Source of the DNA: Phoenix dactylifera
Lineage: Eukaryota > Streptophyta > Magnoliopsida > Arecales > Arecaceae
Direction: 5' to 3'
Assembly: GCF_009389715.1 (NCBI RefSeq)
Contig: NC_052401.1
Span: 3,879,530 to 3,943,529 of the forward strand
DNA length: 64,000 nt
Position 1 is the stretch's first letter, and every line of letters begins with the position of its first letter. The notes beneath the pieces are model-generated. The model was not told where the DNA came from, did no database searches, and saw only the letters and a program-made list of their open reading frames with translations. The position numbers and the translations under genes are program-made. Below are positions 27,493-39,226 of this stretch, piece by piece.

Positions 27493-29700
27493 AGTGTTTT
27501 TTTTATTCTTTTTCGGAAGCAAAGGGACAAAATTCAAAATAGTAGAATCCAGCTGGAAACTAAAATATGTATCAATAGCTAATGGTGTCACTACAGTTTA
27601 GGCAATTTTATACTCTCCAATAATTCTTCCATGTACCCTCATTCTTCTATATACACCAGTATAGATTACAATATTGGCCTCTCCATCTATTAAAGTCACA
27701 AAATTATGTTTTTTCTTTCATTAGTAAATTTCATAACCCCCCTGCCTTTCCTTCTCAATTTGATGCCAGCTTTTTTTTTAGTTATTTTAAACAAAATAGG
27801 GATGTTTAAGCATTCTTTTTATTTGGGCTAAGAAGACACCAACACCAATCAACAAAAGCTATCAGCCTATCACTAGATGGTCATGTCCTCCTTGATGCTT
27901 CATAGATCTCCCTCCCTTTTTCTCTCAAAATAAAGAAGCTTTAGTAATTGTAGCAATGTTTGGTGGAGATCACTGGCCTTTACTTTTTAGTGTGTCAACT
28001 TGCTAACTCTGGAAATTTTTTCATTAAAAAGAGACATATATGAAAAGAGCTATGGCAAACTATTTGACTATGCTATGGACTCTGTACAACCATATTTTGA
28101 TTGCTAAAGAGACATGCAACTCAGTCTAGAAACAACTATACACTAGTTGCCCTCTATCTGATAATACCACTACCCTTCAGTGTCCAAAATTTCATGTTAT
28201 GTTTACTTCTTTGTTCTTTTTTCGCATGTTCATATTATGTATATCTTTAGGGAGGCCAATCAACTAGCTAAATTAGCTATCTAAGCATGGTACCCATATT
28301 TGAAGGACTTGGGAAGACAATAATTTCCCATTGCCCCTGCCTGAGCTTGTTTTTAATGAATCCAGTGTTGTTTTGTTTCACAAGAAGTGATACTACTGCT
28401 AGTTGTTTATCTAGTAGTGTTGTGGACAGCGAAATGAAGGCATCTAGAATCAAGGCTCATGACATATGCTACTATGAAATGAATTACTACTGAAGGTGTG
28501 TGTCGTTTGCAACAGAACAAATGTTTTAGATCATTGCAAAAGAGAGTTGGTATCAAAATTTCCCTAGAGATGCTGAACTATAGCATGAATTTCTTATTAT
28601 TCTGCCATAATATTCCTTTGCTTGATTGGAATAACCAAACAAATGCGATAAAGGATTGGTCAAAAGATGTCTCTGTCAATAAGTGGGCGAAATTAAAAAA
28701 AAATGAAAGCTCAAAACATCAACAACATCAGTGCAATTCTTTGTGGCATTGGTCAAAGAAAAAGAAAGAAAGTCATGTGTTAACTTGGTTGACCCGCAAA
28801 GGGCATAGCCTTGAAAGGCTTAATGAGGTGTCCAGCAGCCAAGGTGCCATCATGGCTGCAAAAGAGGGGAGGTCCTACTAATAAGAAATAAAAACACCAC
28901 CATTTGATGTCTAATTTTAAGAAGAATGCTCTGACACTCCACTCTGAGGCACTTTCTCTGTTGGAATATATTAATAACTAGAGCAACAAGCAGAAGAGAA
29001 TCACTTGGCTTTATATATTCGAAGGCTAGAGTTTGGATTACGCCAAATCCTTCATAACTTGCTGTCATGATGCATCAAATATGAGTGGAGCCCTGCAATA
29101 TTGCTCCTATTCCAGCTCTGACAACTATAGATTTTGACCTCCACACTTGGCCCCTGATAAATCAAGGAGAAACAACAGAGTAAGGCACCCTTCATGTCAA
29201 AATATGCGAGAAGCCATCTTTACATCAGTGGATTAAGATATGATTCTTGTGAGAGTATAATGACTGACCAAGATAAATACAGCCCCTTGTCTTAAAGAAT
29301 TCAGAACCTTAATCCAATAGGAGTTAAGGCACAAGCATACTATATCTTTCAGCATGCATATTATGAGTTTTATGAGAGCTGTAAGGCGAGGTAGGCCAAA
29401 AACAACCCTTCTGCAGTTGAGAGTTATATTTGAGCATGCTAACTATTTAAGTTGGTAAAGGTTTTTTTTTTGTGCGCGCGTCAAAGTTAAAGACCTACAA
29501 CAAGTCTCACCGTAATGCCAATATTCAGACTGGACTTCCACCTATCCTTGTTCTATAGAAAATACAAATAAACAAACTTTGGATTTTGAATGGATGATCC
29601 AGTGCCAACTCTAGATACGTGAGCTGTATGGAACATGCAAAGTATCTGTGGAGAAAGTTTGCTACTCTCTCTCTCTCTCTTTTATTGATATTTAACTTGG
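27493..29700. other. AT-rich intergenic, nothing recognised
   Basis: No conserved protein, RNA gene or complete transposon end was seen. Open frames at 28.29-28.88 kb carry no recognisable motif. Confidence 0.45.
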
Positions 29701-29724
29701 TAGGTGCACGGGATGGTGGAACTC

Positions 29725-30070
29725 TCAAATTATTATTATTTTTTTGGATACAATGGCGGCTCTCATATGATGGGTATGAGTGCAGCCAATAAAATCAGAA
29801 AAAAGGAGATAACACAAAGTATAAAGCGCAAACATGTGATTCTTCCAAATGAAATAATCAGAGTGATGAGCCACGAAGAACACAACCCAGTCAGCAGCAT
29901 CATTTACCTCCCTGTAGATATGTATGGCCAATAGGAGCCACACTTTTCTAAGAATTTGTGGATGTCGTGGCGCAGCAGCCTTTCGTCCTTAGCGCAACTC
30001 CGGCTCCAAACCTACTCAATCATCATGGTCTGAGTTTCCTTCAAATATAATGCGGTCCAAAACTACTTCA
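29725..30070 (-). mobile_element. LINE 3' end fragment
   Basis: Minus strand reads IYREVNDAADWVVFFVAHHS (29860-29925), with a degraded FEGNS motif upstream near 30050 and a 3' tail CTGATTTTATTGGCTGCA at about 29780-29798. It shares the tail with the LINE ends at 26.7 and 41.0 kb. Confidence 0.72.
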
Positions 30071-31500
30071 TTGACTAGAATATCCTAGTGAGGCCTCTTG
30101 TCCGAAAGCAAAGGGAAGATATTTAAAAGATACGAAACAGAGGCATCATGACATATTTAATAGGTTTTGGATTTCTTAGGATCCAAAGTTCTCAACCTAT
30201 GTCTTACCTAACTTTGGATGAGAAAACAAAGGATGAGTCGTGTCAACTGCAATCTCAGAGCAGTGGTTTGAAAAGACGGGCTCTCAGCCTCTCACAAAGA
30301 AACCAAAGTCCGAGTAAAGCTGCCAGAGAACTTAGGCGACCATTGTGGAAACCTTTACGCTCACTGCTTCCCTCCTTCTCTTTCTCCTCCCCACCCTTCT
30401 TTCCATATATCCAAGAGATACTGTTAGCTTTAAGTTGAAACCGCCCCTCCTTTCCTCTGCGTTGCTTTAAGATCACACCATATCTTTTCCCTTTCCCTTA
30501 GAAAGGAAAAGGCTACATTGGAATCGAATGTACGGAAAGGAACCGTCTACAATGAAGATTTTGCAGTGATGTGGTGCAACGATGAACTGTGTGCATGAGA
30601 CCCGGCTGTTGTCTCTTCTTGGTCTCACTCGAACCAGGCCGCACGCTGAATTGTTCGAGGGATTGTTTTGAGGATCAGACAAAGCTAGCCTTCGCTTTTT
30701 GGTGCTCTGCTTTCGTGGTTGATTGCTTTCGACTCTGGGAATTTATTTGAGAACTGTTTGCCGTGTAATAAAAATAATATTTTCATCGTACAATTGCGTA
30801 TCAATTGCAGCAGTTTTTGAAAGTTGTGCTTGTGGTATTTTCTTTGGGCAGAAGTGCTTATGATATTATATATGCAAGGGCTTGATGTTTTGGCCGGCAC
30901 CAGAGACCTCACGTCCCGAAAGTCTGCACGAATCTCAGCGTAAGGTGGAAAAATTTCGCATGCTTGGCACGTGAGATGGAAGAAATGGACTCCCATGGGA
31001 GTCCGCCTCTTTCCGATTTAATAGAAAGACGAACCCTAAGGCCGTTGGACTCGAGTGGAAATCGGGAAGGCAGCCTTGTTTCTTTCGTCCAGATCAAAAC
31101 AAGGTTACCTTCTCCTATTTTTCTTCTCCCTCTCTTGCTTTCTCTCTCTTTCTTCTCTCTTTCTCTTTTTTTCATCATTCTTTCTCTCTCTCTCTACTTT
31201 CTCTTTTTCACTCTTTTTCTCTCTAAATGTCTTATGGACTAGTGAAGGATCCAAACATCTAGATAAGTTCAGGTTGATACTAAGAGGAGTACTAGGTCGA
31301 TATTATGCAACCGTAAGAGCGATCTCGGACTGATCTTGTTAGAATCATCTGACGTATCTTTCCATAATCTTTCACTGTTCATGGTTGTTTATAATTATTG
31401 TGATGTTGAAACCTGACTCTGTAGGTGAGCAATCATTTAGGTAAGAAAATGATAAGCAAGACACTTTGCCCTGAGTTTGTAGATTCAAGAGTGGATTAGT
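30071..31500. other. intergenic, CT-rich patch, no gene recognised
   Basis: Includes a pyrimidine-rich stretch (31090-31230) giving low-complexity open frames rich in Leu/Ser/Phe, and a moderately GC-rich stretch at 30500-31080 with no family resemblance. Confidence 0.45.
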
Positions 31501-31519
31501 ATTCAATGTAATTGAGTTG

Positions 31520-32120
31520 GTCACCGTTGCCGTCGAATCCGGACCGAGGTGAGAGTGTAACTCGGACGACCCTATGGTCGATTGGAGGCAACCCGAGCAG
31601 GCTGGTTGAGATGTCGAGTACTAGTCTCCTCTGCTGGATGGCTTGTAAGAAGTCCACTTGCCGAAAAGTTTTCGGCGGAGATCCTCCGATGCCTAAGTCG
31701 GAATAATGAGACAACAGTGTGGAAAGAAGAGATCTCAACAGAGGGTGGTTTCTCTGAGTGATAGTGAATTCTTATTATGCGCATACCTCAAGTCCCCCAG
31801 GTTGCTCCCTTTATATGGGGAGTCAGTCTTGTTCTTACCTGAGCCTATGTAATATGCAATGATGCTAGGTAGCAGCCGGTGTTACAACCAAGACGTGGGG
31901 GTCAGTCCGCATGGGCGGAGTGCAGCGCAAGCCTAACATGGGACGTAGGGCTGCGACGACTGCAGATTACCAAGGCTGTCGGTTGTTAGGGTTGTCAGCT
32001 CTAGTCAACGTGTGCTAATGATTTTTCTCAACTGAAGCTAAAGTCGTTTACCTCGGTTAATGTCTGCAATCAGGGGGGTTGTTCTGGCCTGAGGTCGAGG
32101 TGTCCCATAATCCCCCATCA
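31520..32120 (-). mobile_element. Ty3-gypsy-type LTR remnant (minus)
   Basis: Read on the minus strand it begins TGATGGGGGATTATGGG at 32120, has a TATA-like CATATAAAGGG near 31810-31820, and then GGCATCGGAGGATCTCCGCC followed by TTTTCGGCAAGTGG (31655-31695), the R/U5-type signature also seen at 22.07 kb. No coding domains are adjacent. The 3' boundary is uncertain. Confidence 0.5.
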
Positions 32121-32399
32121 ATCGCTAATGGCAACAAGAATTTTTATACACAATCATCTGTATAGATGTATGTATTTCGTAAGATGTATCGATGATTTTA
32201 GATTTTTTGCATCATTTTTTGTGTGATTGCTGTTTTTTTGTTGATCTAAATTTATAAATATATGTTTCTTAATTGTATCTGATATTGAAGATTTTGATTG
32301 CTCCCAATATGATGTTGGTTGTTTTGGATTTGGCAAAAAATATAATATAGAATTATATTTTATTTGGCAAAATTGAATGACCGTAAGATTGTAAAAATA

Positions 32400-32625
32400 A
32401 GCTTTGGACTAGTAATGTTATGAATCATCAGGGTCCGATCATGACACTTTGGTTTGCTGCCACGAGCCGAAGCGTGGGTACTATGGATTGCCAATCAAGG
32501 GTCGAATCATGATATTATAGTTTGCCAACACGGACCGTAGTATGGATATTGTGGTTTACTGCCATAGGCCAAAACGCGGGATTATGGTTTGCCACTAATG
32601 GGCTGAAGCGTGATTATGGATAGTC
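32400..32625 (+). repeat. degenerate short tandem repeats
   Basis: Variants of a motif combining GGTTTGCYRCYA, a GGSYCGAAGCGTGG-like core and an ATTATGG-like end recur about four times with unequal spacing (for example CACGAGCCGAAGCGTGGG, then GGCCAAAACGCGGG, then GGGCTGAAGCGTG). They are probably decayed LTR sub-repeats. Confidence 0.5.
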
Positions 32626-34380
32626 CAAATTGGAAATATTATTACTGATAAAAAATCTGGATAGGAACGAAAGGTAAGATATATGAAACCACTATTGAAC
32701 AAAGACTTTAAATTGATGATATACCTTATATGTTTTCTTGAATGAGATGTATATTTATGTATGCATATCCATATTGATTTATTTGAGTTATGCTGATGGT
32801 CGGAATGAAGTTTTATAATTTTAACCTATATTTGACATGGTCTATAGATAATATTTATTTTAAATTTACTTTATCTACATTAGTGTAAGTGTTGCGGATT
32901 CTTATCGAGTTGTAAATTTTACACCATCTCCTCCTTTTTCCTCTAGAGTTGCAGGACACTTAGTCTCGGATGGGTTAGGCATAAAGTTCAAGTGATGAAG
33001 TTATTAGTATATTTTGTAATTGAGTAAATTCTTCTAATGATTTTATGATTAATTTTTATGATAAATTTAATTATTCTAGCGCTATTGAAAATTTTGTTCA
33101 TTTTATAGGCCTTTTGCATGATCTCTAGGGCATCACTATAGAGTTCATGCGGCTTTGTCAAGTAGCCGACTCAGATGATGGATTCAGCAGTCAAAAGTGA
33201 CAATATTTCAAACATAAATCATCAAATTCATGATCTATTGCATCCGTGGTGGGAATGGTATTTCCACCACACGACATCGCACTCCTCTAATTTTGTATTT
33301 GGTCATGGTGAGAATTAAGAAACATAAAAAATGGTGCTAGTCAAATATATAAAAACCTAGGAAGAGAGAAAATCAAGAAAAGGATATATAAGTTTGCCAA
33401 AATAATATGGCAACCTCCTCTATCTTGATATATGTTAGTTCTTCGTTTTGTCCTCTAAAAATTTGATAACAGAAGTCACAGAGACCTTGTTTTTTTTAAT
33501 GCGATGGTTATATATAAACTTGGGAGCCAATTTTGCTTTAGTTATCAAATCCTATATTTTTGATACTCTTACATGTGCATGTGAAACAATATTTAAATCC
33601 AACAATTTGACATACACTAGATATTCTTACCAAGGATCTCCCATATATAAGAAGGACAGGATTTGGACTCTTTATAAAAAGGATTATGTAACACTTGAAG
33701 CAGTAATTACTACATGACTATTTTGTTGGAAAGGATTCTTCCTGCTATCAAGGTTACTTGATAACTTCTTGTAAAATTTCGTGCTAAGACTCCTTTAGAG
33801 TAAGATGGAACCAAAAGACTATCAAATGCAAACCACATCACAAGATAGAACTTGAGATAGACCATGAAATTTGTAATTAAATACATTTGCTTGTAAGTGA
33901 ATATAATGTGAAGCATGAAAACTGGAACCCGAAACTTTATAATGCTATTTAACAAATAGTCTGATAATTTGCCAAAATTAACATAGTGTAGTACAAGAAC
34001 ATCGTGTATGCTAACTTGACATAAGACCAGAGAAATATATATATTTGACATGGCTCAGCATAAATACATGAATAGCTTTTCGGAACATGACTTTATGTAT
34101 CTTTTCCCCCATTGTAAATGTGCTCCAATCTTCATTTCAATTATATATTTGCATGCCAATTACAGGGAAATAGTTAGGATAAATGTATTTCCTGTGGTTG
34201 TAGGAATTAAATGGAACCTGTACTGTGGAAAAATAGTGACTCAGATGATTCTCATCTCTTGGGAGCCCCCACCTCCGAGCTTTCTCAAGAAAATTTTTAA
34301 TCGTAGTGTGACTGATAGTTGGTGTAGGGGCACAGTAGGGTTTGTGATCAGGAGGCTCCGATTTTAGACTTGTTGCGGTA
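32626..34380. other. AT-rich intergenic with possible LTR debris
   Basis: The 32940-33180 stretch (TTGCAGGACACTTAGTCTCG, later GCATGATCTCTAGGGCATCA) resembles decayed gypsy LTR sequence. The rest is AT-rich without recognisable content. Confidence 0.35.
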
Positions 34381-34382
34381 GG

Positions 34383-34617
34383 TAGCAACTGTATCTATGA
34401 TGTCTCAATGTCCGAAGATGAAGCTTACGGCAACCTTGGAGGGTATCACTTATATGGGGCTCATCCTGCGAGTAGGTTGTATTCATCTTGAAGCGGCATG
34501 TAGCAACTGTATCTACGATATCTCAATGTCCGAAGGTGGAGCTTAGGGCAACCTTGGAGGGTATCACCTATGTGGGGCTCATCCAGCAAGCAAGCTGTAT
34601 TCACCTTGGAGGTAACA
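34383..34617 (+). repeat. 118-bp tandem duplication in a LINE remnant
   Basis: Two adjacent copies, 34383-34500 and 34501-34617, both starting TAGCAACTGTATCTA and sharing GGCAACCTTGGAGGGTATCA. They differ at scattered sites, so the duplication is not recent. They lie directly upstream of a LINE RNase H tail. Confidence 0.85.
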
Positions 34618-34860
34618 TTGCGACAGTGATTGATGGATTCAGGATCCATCTAAAACGGATGGAGAGCATCTATTGCTGTAGGACATTCGTAGGCTGGCGA
34701 GAGACTATGTTGCCTTCCAAATCATCCATATGTATATGGAGGCCAACAAGGCATTTGATTAGATCACTACCTATATAGCTCAGCACTATGGACAACTATG
34801 AGACTGTTCTTCATCTCTTTCGTCATATTTTATTTTTTGTTTTTCTTAAGTATACTAATA
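34618..34860 (+). mobile_element. LINE 3' end fragment
   Basis: The plus strand reads DIRRLARDYVAFQIIHMYME then ANKAFD (stop) ITTYIAQHYG, the RNase H-type C-terminus with its Trp codon changed to a stop. It is followed by a T-rich tail. Confidence 0.65.
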
Positions 34861-35464
34861 TTAGAATTGCATCATCTTTCCTGTCTTATAAAAAAAAAAT
34901 AGTGAGAGAAATGCAAAGACCAGATCTCCAATTTTATTGTCAGTGTGCAATAACTCATTATTAAAAACACAGCAGCACTACATCTACTAAATATTTAGGC
35001 CTCTCCAAGCCTACATGACACAGTTTGCATGACTTGCACTCCACGCGATGAATCAAACCCATGAGCAGCTCGGTCATATGGTGTAACCCAGGCCATAGAA
35101 AAGCTAGGAGCCAAGCCGGTCAAAAGAAAGAAATCAAAGGCAAGGAAAGGATGAGATAAAGATATGATAGAAAGGTCGCTGGCATGACACGAATTGGCTC
35201 GTGAATAAAGATAGTAATTACCAAATGCTGGCCTTGAGAACGACACATCATTGCGAGCCTGTCACCTTTGGGCCTCCCCCGAGGAGGACGGTCTCCGAGT
35301 TTTCAAGCTCCGCTCCTCCAAAACCCCGACAGCACTCGCAGGTTCAGAGCTTAGCCTGTCCCAAGGTTGATCCATGAACAAGCATCTTGATTGACCCACA
35401 AAAAAAAAAAATCTTTTGATTCAAGAAACTTTACTTCTATATCTGCAAAAGTAATGCTTTTTTT

Positions 35465-35730
35465 TATTTATTTTTTGTAAGACAACACACAGCTCTGGTT
35501 GCAACCAGCACACTCAAAAGTAGAGATGATCATGGAGGTGAAAAGGGATGGAAACAAAGAACTTCATTTCATAGAGATCGTTTGATGAGCAGCATACGAA
35601 GCCACCCAGTCTTTTTTACAGCTAGCCTCGGATAACCTACGAAGACAATGAGAGAAGAAACAATCCTTCGAAAATGTCCATGAGGAAGGGATGGAAATCC
35701 TGCCTTTGAATCCCCTTTAAGACCCCATCT
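35465..35730 (-). mobile_element. LINE 3' end fragment
   Basis: The minus strand reads FLRRLSEASCKKDWVASYAA then HQTIS, an RNase H-like tail, followed by a T/A-rich 3' end. Upstream coding is frame-shifted. Confidence 0.55.
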
Positions 35731-36049
35731 TATCAGCCTGCAATACATTAGTAGTGCTCATCTTTCTTGAGCCCCTCTCAGCTCTGTATCATATTAGCAA
35801 CTGCTGCTACCTGCTACAATGGAGTGGTGCATCTCTCTTTCTTAGAAACGGCCCATTTTGCTTCTTTTATAGGAAAATGGTGCCTGGCTGCACCAGTTTA
35901 TTGAGATAGTGACGTGATTACATAAGAACCGGGAAATTCATTCTAGATATGGCTTGTTTTGTGATCCATAACTAAATATCCAGACTCAACTCAGCTTCGC
36001 GGGACTTTAGATATTTGTTTGTTTTAATAGGAACAGAGCTCAGGGCAAT

Positions 36050-36270
36050 ATGAGAGAGCATTACCTACGCGAGACGTGCGTTAGAGACGGATTGTATCTC
36101 CCTTGAAGGAGATTCAGCTATGGTGATCTAGTGGGAGACGAACACCTATTGCTCGGTGACATTCGCAGGATGATGAGAGACCGCGGTTCCTTTCAAGCCA
36201 TGCATGTGTACTGAAAGACAAATAGGGCTGCAGACTAAGTCATCTTTTTTGCTGCTCAACACTCAAGAGA
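36050..36270 (+). mobile_element. LINE 3' end fragment
   Basis: The plus strand reads EGDSAMVI near 36110, then after frame breaks DIRRMMRDRGSFQAMHVY and FFAAQHSRED. It has the same family resemblance as the other LINE tails in this window. Confidence 0.6.
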
Positions 36271-36357
36271 GGACATTTGGACATGTTATATAGCTGCCCC
36301 TCTATCCTGCGCCAGCCGTTGTACCAAAAAAAAGGGAAAGAAATCAAAACCTTCACG

Positions 36358-36427
36358 GCCTGTTTGGATGACTAGACCAACCCATGAATTTTATAGCATT
36401 TTGATCCCAATCATCCAAATAGACTCT
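36358..36427. mobile_element. possible small MITE remnant
   Basis: GGCCTGTTTGGATGA at the left and TCATCCAAATAGACT at the right form imperfect inverted repeats about 70 bp apart, a pattern seen in small plant MITEs. No clear target duplication. Confidence 0.35.
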
Positions 36428-36701
36428 CAGTGAAGTTGGCTCCCGCTCGTTCCAGTTACACCAAACCTACTGGTCCTAACGGAGAGAAAAAGAGAGAGAG
36501 AGAGAAATAGAGAGCATCAGGGCGGAGCCGCGGAGGAGGAAGGGGAGGGCAGGCGAAATTGGAGGGAATGGGCTAAGCTGTTAGAAGGCCCAGCCCGACA
36601 GACCCAAGCGGCCTTGTAAGATAAGAAGCTCAGCCGAACGACCTCATGAGGCCCACGAATCCACCAAAACCATCTCCCCAAAAGCCGCAAAGTTGCACTA
36701 A

Positions 36702-37182
36702 GGGCTCGTTTGGTTCGCGGGAAGCATTTTCCTTCCTAGGAATATGATTCCTGGGAAACAAATTCCTAGGAAGATGATGCCTAGGAAAGTACTTTTGGCA
36801 TGTTTGGTTGACCATGGGAAAGTGACAAATTTCCAAGATGCTTATGTTTGGTTGGCCATCCACTTTTCTAGGAAAGTTATATATAATTCCTATTATGCCC
36901 TTAATAAAAATTAGGTTTTTAATGCCTCTTTAATGCTTCTTTAATGCTGAAGGGACTTTTTGGGAAAAAGTAAAAATGGAGTGATTCCCGCCTCATGGGA
37001 AAGTAACTTTCCCATGTTTCTCATGGGAAAGACTTTCCCATGAAATGTGGGAATCACATTCCCATGGGAACACAACTTTCCCTTCTCTCTCCTTTGAAAA
37101 CTCCAACCAAACAAGAGGCATCTCATTACTTTTCCGTTGACCACACTTTCCCCCCTTCTTTTCCCGCGAACCAAACGAGCCC
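36702..37182. mobile_element. PIF/Harbinger (Tourist-like) MITE
   Basis: A 481-bp element with perfect terminal inverted repeats GGGCTCGTTTGGTTCGCGGG / CCCGCGAACCAAACGAGCCC, flanked by the 3-bp target duplication TAA (36699-36701 and 37183-37185). TIR and TSD are typical of PIF/Harbinger. No transposase is encoded. Internal ATGGGAAAG-type repeats give it strong self-complementarity. Confidence 0.92.
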
Positions 37183-37189
37183 TAAATGA

Positions 37190-38056
37190 TTTTGACTGTT
37201 AATAACTTAATACATGCTTCAAATATATTCATTTTTAATTGTAGTTAAACTAAAATTAATACAATAAATTTCAAGAATCGAGGAATTAACAGGCTAACAA
37301 GTTAGAAGCTATTTTTTTAAACAAAAAATAATTTCTAAAAAAAAAAAGAGAGCATGCTTTTTTCCCCCATAAATTCAATAATACTTAGATGGTGTTGCTT
37401 TATATCATGACTGAGAAGTTGCTGCTTCCAAATCCTCGTAACTGATATTTGCACTTTAATACTGTGTCTAGTTAGTTCCACTGGGTTTGCTTGAGCACGG
37501 TCTAGTCTGTTAAAGCAAGTGCAAATCAATGCAAATCAACACAATTTAGCGTAATTCAAGAATCAAAAATGTTTCCTGCTAGTTATTAAGAGGTTGTGAG
37601 TTCAAGCATTCTAGTGGTTTATGATGGCAAAAAAAAAAAAAAAAAAAAGGTTGTGATTTGTACATAGACATTCTTGCATGCTTGGTCAAAATTTTCTGCA
37701 ACTTATGACACAAAAACCTTGATCCGAGCACCTCATGCAACAGAATTTACAACTCCAAACATCAGAATGAAAATAGACAAGTCTTATGTGGCCAATGATA
37801 TAGGATCAATATTATGGGATTCTAGGGCACACCTTCCTGTTCCATTGTTAAATCTTTTGTTAGCTGATTCCCATGGATATACTTATACTCGTTTGGTTTA
37901 ATTTATCCCATTTACCAAAAAAAAAAAAAAACAAGCTAATCCTGGTGACTTTGGGCTTGCAAAAATATGTAATACTATTCTCTGGGGCCTTGGATGTGAA
38001 CAGGTTTGTAACTTAGGTTGAGTGGTCAAAGGGAATATACTCTTCTTAGTTCCTAC
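37190..38056. other. intergenic, A-runs, possible LINE scrap
   Basis: Contains A runs at about 37629-37648 and 37918-37931. A plus-strand frame at 37674-37901 (KIDKSYVANDIGSILWDSRA) faintly resembles the start of a LINE RNase H domain, but this is weak. Confidence 0.35.
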
Positions 38057-38420
38057 TAATGCATTCTTGCCTTCTTTGTATATGGAATAGAGAAGGTAGC
38101 CAGCATGTGTTTAAAGGTTCTACAAGCTTGAGTCAAAAAGCTTGTTCACTTTGGAGTTAGTTCAGAGGACAGAGAAATCACCAAGCATGACAAACTTCAG
38201 TTTCTTATTTTCTTTTCCCCAGTTCTAACTTTGTGAGGAATATGTATTCAAACAGAAATTTGAAATCCTGCTGCAGACTTTGTTAGCTAGCTCAGGGTAC
38301 AATCAGCAATTGCTAGTAAATTTGATCTCTTTGTTTCTCTTAGTGTATTTGTATTAGCCCAAATAGCTGTTACTTGTTCTCTAGAAACAGATTTAGGAGT
38401 TCTTGATGCACTAGGTGACA
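38057..38420 (+). pseudogene. relic copy of the GT14 gene 3' flank
   Basis: This stretch aligns by eye with 49017-49397, the 3' UTR/flank of the intact GT14 gene. Both share GCATTCTT.CCTTCT, AGCATGTGTTT, GAGCTTGAGT-type segments, TATTTTCTTTTCCCCAG, then TTGAAAT.CTGCTGCAGA and AAATTTGATCTCTTT in the same order. No coding exon remains next to it. It indicates an old duplicate of the GT14 locus, same strand, reduced to its 3' end. Confidence 0.75.
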
Positions 38421-38658
38421 GGTGCAAAGTTGGGAAGCTTTCATTTGAGCTTTTTTTTTTTCACTGGGTCAGGTTCCCAGGTCATGTACATGCTTGCCAA
38501 TGTGTATAGCAATGATTGAGATTGATATGAAAGGTGAGGCTTGCTTCAATGATGCTCCTTTGCACTAAACTTTGATGTTTCCTTTTCTTCTCTGACCCAA
38601 TTGCCCTTTGATCAAAACTTTTGTTGCACCCTCCATTTTCCTTAATGAAATAGGGTGA

Positions 38659-39226
38659 ACCTTAGCTCTTTCCATTTCTTGAGAGAGAGAGAGAGAGAGA
38701 GAGATTGCGATGAGAAGCAATAACTCATCCTTCTTTTGCCGGCAAGTTATATGCTAACAATTGTTGAAAAATGATAGTTCTAGATGGGTTAGGATTTTTA
38801 CGGTACTTATATGTTCGGAGGTCTATCTATCTCTGTTAGAGCGGAAAAGTAACTACGTCCCAACTAGAAGTATTGTCTGCTTTGGGAAAGTACGTATGTG
38901 CTTTACATCGTGCGCAGCTCTTGATGGTGCTTTACATCGTGGACCTTAGCTCTTTCCATTTCTTAAGAGAGAGAGAGAGAGAGGAATAAGAGATTGCTAT
39001 GAGAAGCAATAACTCATCCTGATAGTTCTAGATGGGTTAGGACTCTTACGGTACTTATATGCTCGGAGGTCTATCTAGGGAAGTACGCACGTGCTTTACA
39101 TCGTGTGCTTTGGGGAAGTACGCACGTGCTTTACATCGTGCGCAGCTCTTGATGGTGCTTTACATCGTAGACCTTAGCTCTTTCCAGTTCTAGATGGGTT
39201 AGGACTCTTACGGTACTTATATGCCT
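38659..39226. repeat. nested tandem repeat array
   Basis: Three copies begin ACCTTAGCTCTTTCCA at 38659, 38943 and 39171. The first two continue through GA microsatellites and GAAGCAATAACTCATCC; all carry TTCTAGATGGGTTAGGA and ACGGTACTTATATG. A sub-repeat, GTGCTTTACATCGTG, recurs at about 38899, 38928, 39091, 39126 and 39156. Copies are shortened by internal deletions. Confidence 0.85.

Noticed and set aside
37560-37660. SINE suggested by repeated GGTTGTGA around an A-run
   Set aside because: No clear A/B boxes and the flanking repeat is too short to be convincing.
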